DNA of 64,000 bases from Incurvaria masculella (GCA_946894095.1 OX335651.1:704501-768500), one strand, 5' to 3'. Shown: positions 12,901 to 21,764, counted from the stretch's first letter. Notes: generated by a model from the sequence alone, not told the origin. Numbers and translations: made by a program.

Positions 12901-15900
12901 TGTAACAGCTGTTACTTTGGGATATGATTAATAAACTTTATAATTAATAAAAATTTAGCTTTATTTTGCGTTTAAAAAAGTTTTACTTTCCATACAAACT
13001 AATTCGTGAAATAAAAAACACGGCGGACGGAACTACAAAACCTTATTGAACGAGCTTATGATGTATGTATGTATAAATGTTTGTTCGAAAATATCTTGAG
13101 TATAGTTGATCGAAACGTCTTGACATTAGGCAGTTACTTAGTTACTTAGTATAGTTTGACTACAGAAGAGGTTTAATTATTTTTTTTAAAAGGTCCTGTT
13201 TCCGATGAATGTCACAACCAATACTTTTTCAGATAATTTTCAAAATTTTCAAAACAATGCTTCAAATTTAGATGTCGCTGAAACTCAAATTAATGAGATA
13301 ACGGTAATGTCGTATCCATCAAATACATAAAATTATCAAAAAAATGTTGTTGCAAGAGGGTGTCGAAATCAATACAAAACTAGTAATGATGATGCTAGAG
13401 TGATACAGAAATCAGCGTGAACAGCTTTTAAATTAGTTTCCACTTTTACGTGTATTTTGTACGTACGTCACTTTTACGTGTTTATTTTTGTTTCAAAGCA
13501 TGAATCATGCAACCAAATAAAAAGTATCGTATATTGCATTTTCTGATATATCGATGCTGATACCCATTTCATGAAACAAGTTTTTTTTGCAATTCGTGAA
13601 CATTTATGCCGTTACGATGTTAACAATTCAACATTTTGTTTACAATTGAAAGCTTGACGAGGCATGGACATGCGGGGTTCCTTACTAACTTGTAAACCCA
13701 AAAAATAGTTATTGAATCTTACAAAAGTCCTCTCGAAGTATTCCAGCAGTTGGCACATGGCAACCCCGTCCGCTATCTGCGCCTTCAGCATTCCCTTGAT
13801 CTCCACCGGATTCTTCCGGGCCTTCATGTAGATGACGGGCGAGACGAACAGGAAGCGCTTGGACTCGGGAACGCACTGGACGACCGCCTCGGACGCGCCG
13901 CGGTGGAAGTTGGACGCTTTCGGGATGAGCACCGTGTTCCAGGCCTGCGACTTGGTGCGGAGGCTAATGTAGAACTGGTCGTATTCTTCCACGCTGTGGG
14001 ATATTAAGTACTCTTTAACATGGTCGTTACCCTATCAATTCTCCATACTACGGTTTCATTGCTCTTAATGTCATACTAGGTTTTTGAAATTTAAGATTCT
14101 AAAATATATTAAAGAAATATATGTTTGTATGTTTTCATTTTTTAAATACATCTTTTAGTTTGGAAAATATTGGCTTATAAATATTGGAAAAAAGTTGTCT
14201 TTTATACGTTCATGTTCGAAAAATTTCTACTTAAAAATACAGATATTTACAAAAAAATCTAAACGTACTGACATAGAATGAAGCTTTCTCAAATGATACA
14301 AAAACATGATTAAATTCTGACATAGTTTAGGGATAGGGAAACGTTAGGGCCGGAAAGGCGATTTCGTTATAGCCGTGCAACATTGTGCCTTGGTCCGTGG
14401 ACAAAGAATGTATTTCTCAAAAATTTCAACTTCAAGAATAAGACAGGCTCCGTGATGAGGAAGATGCAACATGTCCACAAAAAAGAAAATGTGCATAGTG
14501 TATGATTTGGTAAGATTTACGAAAATTTTAATTTCAAAACGACTTATAGCTAAAAGTAAACCACGACCGCTGTAGTCAAAAATGTAACAAAAACCAAATT
14601 GATCATAAATTTTGATTAAATAAGCTATGTCTGATGACTAATCTTTTTACGATGTTCTTACTTTATCATTGCGTAATCCACCTCCAAAGTTATCGTATAA
14701 AACGCGCGAAAAATTCGAACTTTCGGACCTTATAACTTAGAAACCAAACACAATTATACAATGCCAATGGTCATCAGACATCTAGTTCGATCAAATAAAG
14801 CCATTTTCAGCAACATTTTGGATCTCTGACAAGAAATATGGGCGTGATCTTCTTTCCCCTTTTGTATGGGGAGATGAGCGGGTTGGTTGCGAAAGAAAAC
14901 TCGGAAACATAATTTGGAATGTAATTAGGTATATATAAAGTTGTAGTGATGAGACCCTCACTGTGTGCAGTTGGCGGAGTAGCAGATGTTGGAGCCGAGA
15001 CTATTCCTGGAGTCGACGTTGAGCTTCCCCTGCGGGATGAAGAGGCGCAGCTCGTTGGAGGTGACGATGAGGAAGCTCTTGACGAGCGGGCTGTAGGGCA
15101 GGTCCTTGCCACGGATGTTGAGCAGCCAGGCGATCTCGTCGAGGGCCGTCACCACCATCGCGTCGGCGCCCAGGGAACGCAGCTCCATACGCAGCTCTGC
15201 CACCTTGTTGAGCCAGCTGCGCCCTACAATTATGCACCTATTATTTGCAGTTAAGCGTTCAAGCCTTTTAGATTGAGGATCATACTTTTGAATACATTCA
15301 GGTTCACGTGCAATCCCCTTGAAGCTTGCACGCAGCATCAAAATCTTCCAGTACGAACAAAGAAAGTTATTTTACAGTTAAGTTCTGCTAATAACTCTTG
15401 TTGAAATCAAGCTGAAAGCAAACTGGGTCTGTGTCCACCAAGTGGGTCGCTACCTCACAGCCCACGTGATAAAGAAGGCGTGGCTTAGCGACATACGCGA
15501 CATGGCGCTGACGGTGTTAGGTTGTGGGACAATATTATGGTCTGTGGCGCAATTTTCGGCGAAAAGTCGATTACACGATGAGATTTTGTGTAAAATGTTG
15601 CCAACATTACACAGGACAAAATAATCTAAAGTTTGTAGGTGGAATTACGTTTTATTTGTCAGTAAAACAACTCAATATTTAAAAATTTGAGTCAATATTC
15701 GAGCATTGTATCGATGTATCGCTCTTGCTATGTGCCGATAGATGGCGCGCAATCATTTTCGTTTTACGGTAAGAAATGTTGATCTCATGATGCAAATTTC
15801 CATGAAATTTTTAAATTAAAATTATTTGAATCCACGCGAAGGCATAGATTTCAATTTCCAAGGTTTTTTTTATAGAAAAAACACTTAGTAAAATTTAAAA

Positions 15901-18792
15901 GGCGCCATCTAGTTGTAGTCTTGTAACCACTAAGAATAGCTCTCGGAATAGCTGCTACCAGAACATCGATTCTTCCGGTAGATGGATTTCGCAAAAGTGG
16001 GCGGTGCATGATCCCACCATAAAGCGATTTCCCCCCCCCCCCCCCCCCGCTTCCCCGCACAGTGTCACGCTGCGATCCTAAGTAATATGAGTTAAAAACA
16101 TCTCCTCTCTCCCTCTATCCTCCGTGATCTGAACAGTCACATGAATTCGAGTTCATTGTCAAAACAATAATTTACTCGGACCAGCTACAATAGCATCCAA
16201 ATACTTCTTAGTGCATACCAGTATACTGAGCATCGTGTACGAAGGTGATGACCTTCCCAGGCGGCGGGCGGCCGTGGGCTTCCCACATGGGGTCCAGCAG
16301 TATGGGCACGTGCACCAGCTTCAGACGGTACTTGTCGAGCTGCATGGACAGCTCCTCCCACACCGCGTACTCGATGAGCCGCGGGTCGGCGCCCACGCGC
16401 GCGTCTTTCGGCAGCCGATTCTGTAAGTTGCAATAGAATTAGACACATCACAGCTCAGCTAACCACCTGCTTGCCTCTCTGGACTCGATACAGCGTAAGG
16501 CCGTCGATCCCGAACTATCCCTGAATTTGGAAACCATCCAACTCCGAAAGGATGTAGGGTTTATCTCTGTATTCTATCGTTTTTGCAATGGAGAATGCTC
16601 GTCGGAGCTGCATAACGCTGTACCCCCGTCCCTTTTCTAACATCGCTCAACGCGGAAAAGGGAGAAAATGCACATATTCGCAGTCGATATTCCAAAAATA
16701 AGAACCCACCGATCTTCTAGATCCTTCATCTACAGGGTCAGAAAACAATAGAATGTACTCCCTTCCTAAGTATTTCCCTCAAAGTACATCCTGAGGTCCT
16801 TCAAACATGGTGTGAAGAAGCACCTGGCCGGCCGACATGGTTTTCGCAGCCCCCTGTAAGTTCGAAATCCCATGGGCGTCGGCGGGCACCCCATATGCCG
16901 CGCTTAACATAAAAAAAACATTGTGCATTCCAAATTTAATGGGACAGTTTAAGCTAAGAAAGTGGATTTCGAATACATAGCACGCGTGTAGCAAGGTCAG
17001 GCCTGTGAGTTTACTACAGGCTGGTCGAGAATGTTTACTAATAATGATGCTACTAGAAAATTTGCAAGCTAAAGGGTTCTTGGGCATGCTGGGCCCTTTT
17101 TCACGGTCGTTATGCAACCTATAGAACTCACAGAGAGCCAGTACGCCAAGGTCTGCGAGTTGGGATCGTCCCGGTCGAAGACGTCCCAGCTGCAGCCCAC
17201 GAGTCTCCGCGCCTGCTCGTACAGGCCGGCCGGCACCCACAGCGCGGCGCCGCTCGACATGACCGCCGCCGGCTGCATGCCGCCCTGGTAGCCCGACAGC
17301 CTGGCGCCGAGCGGCAGCCGCGGTATCTCCGGCAGCGTGTGCAGCACGACCGCCAGGCCCTCGCCCCACCACCCGCTCACGTACTCCAGGCGACGGTCCT
17401 CCTCCGAGGGCTCTTCGTTCTGGAAACAACCGTTGGAAATCTTACTTTTGTGAGATTCATGTCGATTGCACCAACGCACGCGGAAAACGCACCAGAATAA
17501 GCTTTTATCTATAGAATCGTTCGTTGTCAAGAATCATACATATCAGGCTCAATGCTAAGAGCCTGATTTGTAGTAAACTCTCCCGATATCGACGGATATT
17601 CACACTGGCCAAGGGATAATGGTCATTTAAAAAGCGCTTGGTGCTGTTAACAATATGTCATTTGCACCGTGCGCCGACTTATTCTCATTAAAAAAAAGGA
17701 ATATTAATATTCTTTTACTCATATTATGACACAACTAATTCCCGCAATGTACATTAATAAGCGTTCGAGCCCAAACTGGAACGAGCACTCTCCTTTCAAT
17801 TGGTTTAGAAAACACGAACCGATTATGTAAAACTGTATCATCTAGGAGCGATCAGACCAGAATTTGGTTGGTCCTCTGCTTTTGATTTCAAGTATGGTCG
17901 GTTTGTCTGATAGGAGACCTCACGCTAACAACTCTCACAGACACATAGCAAGATTCCTATGCCTGTTCTCTTGTTCGTTCCTTTCAGAAACTATAAAGAT
18001 AGACAGTAAGTTGAGAACACGTTTAATTCGTCCGGTCTTTTTTAGACTTCCGTGTCCTAAGGGTGAAAACGAAACCCTATTACTAAGCCTCCGTTGTCCG
18101 TCTGTCACAGGGCTGTATCTTATTAACCGTGATAGGTAGGCAGCTGATATTTTCAGATTGTATATTTATTTTGCCGCTCTAACAACAATTAGGTAAAATA
18201 AAAATATAATAAAAATTAAAGGGGGGTGGTCCCATAAAAAAACGTGATTTGTTTGTGTTAAATCTTGTACAATGGTACGGAACCCTTCGTGTGCGAGTCC
18301 GACTTGCACTTGGCCGGTTTTATGTCGTATTACAAGCGTCAAAGTGTTTATGTTCACAATATTTTATATCATTTCTCCAACTCTACAATTTAATGATGAC
18401 TTTCAGTATACTTGGGCCTAGCTATTTTGTTGCATACTTGACAAATCCGTTAATGAGGAATTCCGTCCTATCCTTTTCTCAGATCTCCCTTCACCACGGG
18501 GAGTTGCAAACTCGCTAGGTAGGTAGACACTCGTGGGCTGGGGGGAGGTCTCGGAAACACCTATCGAGTGCGCTGCTCGCCTGGTGTTCGTCCGTGGAGA
18601 CGACGATGAAGGCGTCGAGCGCGGTGTCGCGCACGGCCCGCGGCTGGCCCATCGCGTCCCGCAGCAGCTTGACGGCGCGGCTCGTGTTGGTGCGCCCGAC
18701 GTCGGAGCAGAGCGGCGGCGGCGGCGGCGCGGTGGCGCTCGTCGTGCTCGCCGGAGGCTTCGATGTCCGCGTCGTGGTCGCGCACCAACATG
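682..18792 (-). CDS. GPI-anchored Xaa-Pro aminopeptidase-like protein, ten exons, 5' incomplete, probable pseudopeptidase
   Basis: Coding segments, in transcript order: 18792-18581, 17419-17132, 16420-16219, 15223-14962, 13993-13723, 12335-12122, 3167-2925, 2375-2304, 2131-1935, 906-682 (stop TAG). They total 2186 nt, about 727 residues after the missing first exon, and every junction is phase-consistent. Aminopeptidase P removes an N-terminal residue that precedes proline. The model holds the N-terminal creatinase-like domains (exons 1-5) and the pita-bread catalytic domain (exons 6-9: GSGGQYRDGT, ATGHGVGAFLN, EPAWYEPGKFGIR). The C-terminus is a Ser-rich spacer plus a hydrophobic tail ending LALALLIGLK, as expected for a GPI signal. 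Compared with the family, metal ligands Asp, Asp and Glu are replaced by Gly, Val and Gly, and two active-site His by Asp and Arg; one ligand His and one Glu remain. So peptidase activity is doubtful. The signal-peptide exon was not located. The family assignment is firm; loss of activity is inferred. Confidence 0.9.
1041..1177. repeat. Foldback element in peptidase intron 9
   Basis: Two imperfect 53-bp arms, 1041-1093 and 1125-1177, share GCGATTACG at the tips and CCCCAA-CTGAC at the inner ends. The short reading frame across it is a by-product of the palindrome. Confidence 0.8.
1488..1855 (+). repeat. SINE, tRNA-type head
   Basis: The head begins GCGGCTCGTATGGCGTGG and has a good B box (GGTTCAATTCC). 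The body includes CCGCCCGGGTTCGTACCATC and GAAGGTCCTGGCATGGCACC, and the end is GGGCTAATATCATAA. It is full-length, within peptidase intron 9. The reverse strand shows the recurrent 60-codon reading frame of this family. Confidence 0.85.
1935..2131 (-). CDS. Peptidase exon 9
   Basis: Acceptor TCATTCCAG, donor CACGAG|GTACGA. It encodes EPAWYEPGKFGIRLGNVLQV, an insert rich in Gly/Ala/Glu, then YLTFSPATLVPYEPNLIHV. The metal Glu of the DEPG-type motif is kept (VEPAW). The final metal Glu in the family motif GIR-ENV is Gly (GIRLGNV). Confidence 0.93.
2304..2375 (-). CDS. Peptidase exon 8 (72 nt)
   Basis: A small exon, acceptor TACTTTCAG, donor GTGG|GTAAGT. It encodes PIKIDHNLVMNLDTFKEGYF, the segment between the His motif and the Glu strand. 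Frame is preserved across both junctions (REDPIKI and VTVEPAWY). Confidence 0.92.
2541..2801 (+). repeat. Dispersed 300-bp element, copy 2
   Basis: Located in peptidase intron 7 with both ends present; about 40 bp shorter than other copies because of a deletion before GGGGTTCCCCGTAC. Confidence 0.85.
2925..3167 (-). CDS. Peptidase exon 7 (metal-binding core)
   Basis: Acceptor CTCTCCGCAG, donor GAGG|GTGCGT. It encodes GTAVVTRTLHLG (family: GTTDVTRT, so the second metal Asp is Val), an Ala-rich helix, and HATGHGVGAFLNQRE. The metal-binding His of TGHGVG is kept. The His of the family motif N-HEGP is Arg (NQRE-DP). Confidence 0.93.
3620..4150. repeat. AT-rich dispersed repeat, inverted homologue of 11280-11800
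   Basis: Segments such as AAGTTTGCAACATTGAGCGG, GGGCCCGGAAGATAGG and CTCCTAAACAAATATTTAGA recur in reverse complement at 11280-11800. Both are in intron 6. No coding potential was seen. Confidence 0.75.
4360..4495 (+). repeat. Partial copy of a dispersed element with the GCTGGTTCGGGTCCAGC motif
   Basis: Carries GGAAGACGCAATA, GGTTCGGACCCAGCC and GGGCTCTTTCTTTA. The same order of blocks is found at 21765-22060, 31600-31868, 38125-38302 and 58000-58495. Confidence 0.7.
4630..4905 (-). pseudogene. LINE reverse-transcriptase C-terminal relic
   Basis: An 81-codon frame contains GVKIYNHLPISIKHFLTLTN followed by LKEYLLSNPFYNIEEF. This is the W/Y-N-LP ... FK--LK-YLL end seen in many insect non-LTR retrotransposons. 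The rest of the element is missing. Confidence 0.65.
4964..5285 (+). repeat. Dispersed 300-bp element, copy 3
   Basis: Complete, in intron 6. The TCCG microsatellite is expanded to about eight units at 5020-5055, and the 19-nt palindrome GTGCGAGTCCGACTCGCAC is perfect. Confidence 0.9.
5638..7030 (-). pseudogene. LINE relic (3' half of reverse transcriptase and 3' UTR)
   Basis: In minus orientation, frames covering 6774-6403 and then 6450-5966 encode ERVDNIRDLGIQIDSKLTFD, KAYRMMGFILRIS, QLEYCTQVWSPYY, DDIERVQKKFLRAVSFR and RRNYLDILMLYKI. These are the conserved tail of Jockey/CR1-like reverse transcriptases. The 3' end is an A-tail (T run at 5640-5655). The 5' part is lost and the frames are shifted. 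Confidence 0.85.
7032..7795 (-). repeat. Local duplicate of the LINE/SINE segment with a 0.3-kb internal deletion
   Basis: Positions 7115-7450 repeat 6118-6453 and positions 7449-7795 repeat 6757-7105, with almost no differences (one visible: ATGATTG versus ATGTTTG). The roughly 300 bp corresponding to 6454-6756 are absent. A SINE piece (7032-7100) marks the boundary between the copies. The near identity implies a recent event. Confidence 0.9.
7727..8092 (-). repeat. SINE, 5S-like head
   Basis: Shares the body of the tRNA-headed SINEs (GGAAAACACGGTCAATTTTC, ACCAACCCGGACGGG). Read on the minus strand, its head is CCTCGATAGCACAGTGG followed by GAGCGCGGTTGGGTTCTGGA and TGGGTGACC, resembling the internal promoter of 5S rRNA. 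Confidence 0.75.
8150..8337 (+). repeat. SINE body fragment, opposite orientation to its neighbour
   Basis: Carries AAACTGTAGGGGCTGTAC, TTCCTGGCATGGCACC and GGGCTAATATCATGAC, the 3' half of the SINE family, with no head. With the previous SINE it forms an inverted pair. Confidence 0.7.
8436..8968 (+). repeat. Dispersed 500-bp repeat, copy 1
   Basis: Blocks in order: AAGGTGGGCC, CAACTCCCCATACAAACG, GGAGGTGGATTACTCAACGA, TTAGCTATAAGTCGTTTTGT, TGTTGCATCTTACTCATCAC and GAGAAGGTCCCAGAGCGC. The same order appears at 49040-49690 and, inverted, at 14440-14895. Non-coding. Confidence 0.85.
9306..10130 (-). pseudogene. LINE relic with (TAAA)n tail
   Basis: Minus-strand frames, broken by stops, encode SKLECNAMIWNPHEA, MLERVQKKFLRFLYK and SCTNMLRHAPLTHALTALND with AEFQKAVAVYF. 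These are the C-terminal part of a CR1/Jockey-type reverse transcriptase. The element ends in a TATTTATTTATTTATT run (9308-9326), its 3' tail on this strand. Confidence 0.8.
10729..11003 (-). repeat. SINE, tRNA-type head, internally shortened
   Basis: Read on the minus strand: GTGGCACAGTGTCGGG (A-box region), GGTTCAAATCC (B box), then the family body and GGTCCTGCCATGGCAC. The middle of the body is deleted. Confidence 0.75.
11280..11800. repeat. AT-rich dispersed repeat, inverted homologue of 3620-4150
   Basis: Carries the reverse complements of the marker blocks of 3620-4150 (for example TTCCGGGCCCCCCAAAATGT). A transcript of intron 6 could pair across roughly 7 kb. Confidence 0.75.
11939..12028. 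repeat. Short foldback element next to exon 6 donor
   Basis: Arms 11939-11978 and 11989-12028 share GTTCTCG, AAGCTGTCAAACTCT and TATAGAAAAAA. It lies about 95 bp inside intron 6. A partial relative (GCGAGAACTTTTCGTGTTCG) is at 55430-55490. Confidence 0.8.
12122..12335 (-). CDS. Peptidase exon 6 (start of catalytic domain, first metal-ligand strand)
   Basis: Encodes WDELSLRDETDHMRLGQPDN, ANSAAPDYRVTNATN and NNCTVLLGSGGQYR. The family strand LLDSGGQY reads LLGSGGQY here, so the first metal-binding Asp is Gly (codon GGC). The active-site His seen as A-I-I-H-Y in active enzymes is Asp (AAPDY). Two in-frame acceptors six bases apart (AACAG and GGCAG) are both usable. The donor is CGAG|GTACCG. Confidence 0.93.
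12587..12735. repeat. Miniature inverted-repeat element, copy 1
   Basis: Ends ACCAAGTGCTGATT and AATCAGTACTTGGT are inverted repeats. TAATTAGCTT flanks both sides as a candidate 10-bp target duplication. A second copy is at 28790-28940. Located in intron 5. Confidence 0.75.
13190..13345 (+). repeat. Short dispersed repeat shared with 27595-27760
   Basis: Both copies carry ACTTTTTCAGAT- or its complement, GTCGCTGAAACTCAAATTAA (one inverted), and the common end GAGATAACGGTAATGTCGTA. In intron 5; the rest of 12756-13722 shows nothing else recognisable. Confidence 0.6.
13723..13993 (-). CDS. Peptidase exon 5
   Basis: Acceptor CCCACAG, donor TTT|GTAAGA. It encodes VEEYDQFYISLRTKSQAW, then IPKASNFHRGASEAVV, SPVIYMKARKNPVEIKGML and AQIADGVAMCQLLEYFERTF. 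This is the hinge into the catalytic domain, with the R-KNPVEI-GM helix found throughout the family. Confidence 0.95.
14440..14895 (-). repeat. Dispersed 500-bp repeat, copy 2
   Basis: Reverse-complement copy of the family at 8436 and 49040. It ends about 65 bp before the donor of exon 4. The remainder of intron 4 (13994-14440) shows nothing recognisable. Confidence 0.85.
14962..15223 (-). CDS. Peptidase exon 4 (second creatinase-like domain)
   Basis: Acceptor AATTGTAG, donor ACACA|GTGAGG. It encodes SWLNKVAELR, VVTALDEIAWLLNIRGKDLP and NELRLFIPQGKLN. The TALDEIAWL-N-RG core is one of the most recognisable signatures of eukaryotic aminopeptidase P. It ends with an N-glycosylation sequon (NCT) at the junction. 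Confidence 0.95.
15224..16218. other. Peptidase intron 3; homopolymer C tract
   Basis: No coding or repeat family recognised except an 18-base run of C at 16031-16048. A short frame beginning near 15442 has no support. Confidence 0.6.
16219..16420 (-). CDS. Peptidase exon 3
   Basis: Acceptor CAACTTACAG, donor ACTG|GTATGC. It encodes NRLPKDARVGADPRLI, then the linker to the second creatinase-like domain, ending at QYT with one spare G. That G joins the GG of the next exon to give the QYTGRSW junction typical of the family. Confidence 0.9.
16490..16905 (+). pseudogene. LINE reverse-transcriptase C-terminal relic in peptidase intron 2
   Basis: Plus-strand translation gives LRKDVGFISVFYRFCNGECS, SELHNAVPPSLF, a stop, then KMHIFAVDIPKIRTHRS and, after a shift, LRSFKHGVKKHLAGRHG. 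This is the conserved LRRDVA-F-VFYR-Y-GECS end of a large insect LINE family. It is antisense to the peptidase gene. A relative lies at 22685-23010. Confidence 0.85.
17132..17419 (-). CDS. Peptidase exon 2
   Basis: Phase 0 at both ends, acceptor TTTCCAG, donor TCT|GTGAGT. It encodes EEPSEEDRRLEYVSGWWGEG through DPNSQTLAYWLS, matching the part of the N-terminal domain where family members have VSGF-G-AG and end in a W-L helix. GC content is far above that of the flanking introns. Confidence 0.88.
18038..18321 (+). repeat. Dispersed 300-bp element, copy 4
   Basis: In peptidase intron 1; complete but diverged at the left end (AGACTTCCGTGTCC). The palindrome has one mismatch. Confidence 0.85.
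18581..18792 (-). CDS. Peptidase exon 1 of the visible model (N-terminal domain start)
   Basis: The acceptor CTGTCCGCAG is at 18793 and the exon opens in phase (two bases complete a split codon). It encodes a Thr/Pro-rich stretch with five consecutive prolines, then CSDVGRTNTSRAVKLLRDAM and FIVVSTDEHQ, the usual start of the first creatinase-like domain of aminopeptidase P. The donor that restores frame is CAG|GCGAGC, a GC donor. Upstream exon(s) with the initiator and signal peptide must exist but I could not identify them. Confidence 0.8.
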
Positions 18793-18989
18793 CTGCGGAC
18801 AGAAGTTTTATTTAGTCTCCGCCCACGGAAAATCACACCTTCTGGGGCGTCAGCGATTCTTCATTGATCGAGCGGCAGCAGCGGTATCATCCATCATTAT
18901 CTCGTACATGTCTTTACAAAAAAAAAGAAAAATAATGCTTTTCTTGAAGATTAAACAAATTTTAATAACAATCATAATAACATCATCAT

Positions 18990-19750
18990 GACAATAATAA
19001 TCATAAAACAATCACACCTCTTCTACATGGATGACTTGAAACTGACGACAGCAAACGATGAACATCTAGCCGAACTCCTAAACGTAACATCAACATTTAG
19101 TGACGGTATACGCATGGAGTTTGGCCTCGATAAATGTGCAGTCATTCATGCTATAAGAGAGATAGAAGAGGCGTTGTCCAGAGCTCGCCTGACCTTATCA
19201 TCACGGGCGAGCACGCGATTCGAGCCCTCTCCGCGATGCCTCAATCACGGGGAGGCGAAAACAACTGTGAAAGCAAAGTTTTGGTCCCGCCCAAAAAACA
19301 TATTAAATAGCCATTTGAGCGGTGCGAACAAACTCCGAGCTTTCAATGGTTGGGCAGTACCCGTGATTGGATACACCTTTGGCATAGTGCGTTGGTCTAA
19401 GACCGAGCTGGAGGCCTTGGATCTCAAAGTTCGCACAACTATGACCACTTTCCGTATGCACCACCCGCGGTCGTCGGTCATGAGGTTGTACATACCTTGG
19501 AAATAAGAAGGTAGAGGAATCCTTAACCTCAAAAACCTCCATAATTCCGAGGTGTGTAAACTTCGTGACTACTTTTTGACGGCTGCGGACAACAACAGGC
19601 ATATCGACGTAGCGGCGTGCGATTCTAAGCTCACCCCGCTTAATCTGTCCGACACAAGCTTTACGCTTCCGGTTTTAAGCACTACTGAGCGTGTGGAAGT
19701 ATGGAGAGGCAAGGAACTGCCGAAAACCTATTGTCATAACCACTGAAGAG
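18990..19750 (+). pseudogene. LINE reverse-transcriptase relic with YMDD motif
   Basis: The 172-codon frame contains SHLFYMDDLKL, with MDD as the catalytic loop of motif C, then RMEFGLDKCAVIH, NGWAVPVIGYTFGIVRWSK and ALDLKVRTTMT. It is followed, after a frameshift near 19503, by GRGILNLKNLHNSEVCKLRD. This order matches the palm-to-thumb and C-terminal region of an R2/R4-like or related LINE. The sequence is decayed by frameshifts, and its N- and C-terminal parts are lost or unrecognisable. Confidence 0.8.
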
Positions 19751-20239
19751 AAAGGAAGAAGTGGCATGCGCTCGATATCGCGTCTCTGCTATATGGTCAA
19801 AATTACCATAGAGTTGGATGGGAATCCGTCAAATGCCACACAGTCCAAACATCGCCACAGGGTGAGAATGTGCTCTAAAATAGCGTTTGTCAAATCAGTT
19901 ACCACCCACACAATCCCTCCAATACGTCTGCGACTATGTTTGCATGTGGCAAGTTTTTTATGAAAAACCGGTATGGGTGGTTGTGCGAGGTGCTCAGAAA
20001 AGCCAAAAACACATCGCCTCCGAAACCACGCTCAGCGAGGCGCCATGCCAGCGGATCTGAGGACTATGGCTGAGCTATCGAGCTTATTCAAACTACGTTG
20101 GATTGGTAGTTTTTGAAAATTGGAGACAGCGGTTCCCATACTACGCACGCTCGATGCCGTATCTCCTCCCTTTTTATCTGTCATAACATTTGAGACTTTG
20201 AAAATGTCGAAACATTATTTGAATAAGCTTCACTTTTTC

Positions 20240-20300
20240 TAACCGACTTAAAAAAAAAGGAGGAGCTTTTCAATTCGTCGGAATCTTTTTTTAATAATAC
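20240..20300. repeat. Short dispersed motif
   Basis: AACCGACTTAAAAAAAAAGG followed by GGAGCTTTTCAATTCGTCGG also occurs, with small changes, at 36145-36195. It is probably the end of a transposon family. The surrounding 20300-20820 shows no gene. Confidence 0.5.
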
Positions 20301-20837
20301 AAAGAACTTTTTTATACTCGGGGGTTTGATCTGCGACCAAAAATAAAGATGATCGAAGTGAGATTGTGCGGATGGGTGTTTGGCGGAAATCGTAAGTCGC
20401 GGTCGCCCACGGTTCCCGCCAATCCCGGGCGCGGGTTGTTCCGCCCGGGATGCGTCGACTAAGCGCGGGAAAACACCAGGAGAGTAAGCGAGAGCTGGAG
20501 GCGGGCTCTACGCATTTCGAATGGAGGGGAGGCAGGACATACGAAGGGTGCTGCCAGGATAATAAAATACATACAAACATACATACATGCATTATTATAT
20601 ATCGTATATGAATGAATATCATCTTCGAGCTGGTTAGGGCGTGTAGGTACGTAACGTACATGTCTGCACGATTTGTGTGTAAAAATGGTAAATATTATAA
20701 TTTGTGACTAATAACTATGCTAATAAGTTCATAGGAAAGATCTGTCTACATCTCTTTATATACATTTCTACGATTACATAAAATAAATATTTTAATGCAG
20801 TATTAAACCTGTTCTAATCGTTTGTTTTCTAACGCAG

Positions 20838-21136
20838 GGGTGAATGTCCTTTTAAGGCATTAAAGGACTGGCGGGGCGTGCGCTTAGAAAATGGGTTTGG
20901 GGTACCGCAGGGTGGATTCTATTGGAATGACGTCAACAAGTAACAGGGTCACACGCGCCTGCAGGAGGTGTTGCAATCCTTTCCCAATTCCCGTGCCCAT
21001 CCTTCGCGGGGAACGTGGCACGATCTCGACCCGGAGAGCTTTGAGAAAGGGTTAAAAGCTCACTATGAGAATGGCCGAGATGACGTCGATTTTTACCAGG
21101 AGAACAGAAGGAGCGAGGACCCTCTGAATCCTTGAA
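20838..21136 (+). pseudogene. Unassigned coding-like relic with in-frame stops
   Basis: Preceded by a splice-acceptor-like TTGTTTTCTAACGCAG, one frame reads ECPFKALKDWRGVRLENGFG, GVPQGGFYWNDVNK, stop, LQEVLQSFPNSRAHPSRGTW, DLDPESFEKGLKAHYENGRD, ENRRSEDPLNP, stop. Amino-acid use is protein-like and the GC content is raised. I do not recognise the family. It could be a decayed exon or a transposon gene remnant. Confidence 0.4.
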
Positions 21137-21764
21137 GCTGGTTCCGTGGATCCTGCCGGGAGCTTTCGATTTGAGTACACACTAGCGCATATAGCTACTC
21201 CCGACGTAAGCAATAGTACACATATGTATACAATTTAGGGCTAGGCTGTGTCTAGAGCGACATCACATCACTATTGTCACTCCAGCCGCCCACCCCAGAA
21301 ATGTGATAATGATAATTTTTAGGGGCTAGCGACATGCGACAGTGCAACGGCGTTTTTTACAAGTTATTATTATCTAATTTGCCATGTTTGTATGTTTGTA
21401 TGTATGTAACGTAGGTGTCGAAAGCTGAATTAGAACCACTTCCTCTTATTCTAGGGAGCTGATATTTTACATGTTGTTTCAGTTCCGATGAACGTTTCAA
21501 CATTCGCATTCAATATGATAACCCATTCTAAGTGTCACCATGACACTCATGATACTGCACTCATGGTTGGCTCCAAACGAGGGAACTCCTCAACAGTCAA
21601 CAGCACAGACACGAAAATTTGTACATGCATTCATAAATGATAGCCAGTTCCAATGTTAAGAAATATGTGGTATGTGTGTATGAGTTAGTGAAGGATAAAT
21701 TAATTAAGGAAAGAGCCCGGAAAAAAGAACTTTACAAATATACTTTAATATGTTTGAATGTTCA

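Noticed and set aside
16779..17429. A 216-codon minus frame over peptidase exon 2
   Set aside because: It is another reading frame of the exon and runs into intron 2; the homologous frame with correct splice sites is the one annotated.
18533..18991. A 152-codon plus frame rich in Arg and Ala
   Set aside because: It is the antisense shadow of GC-rich peptidase exon 1; the minus frame carries the homology.
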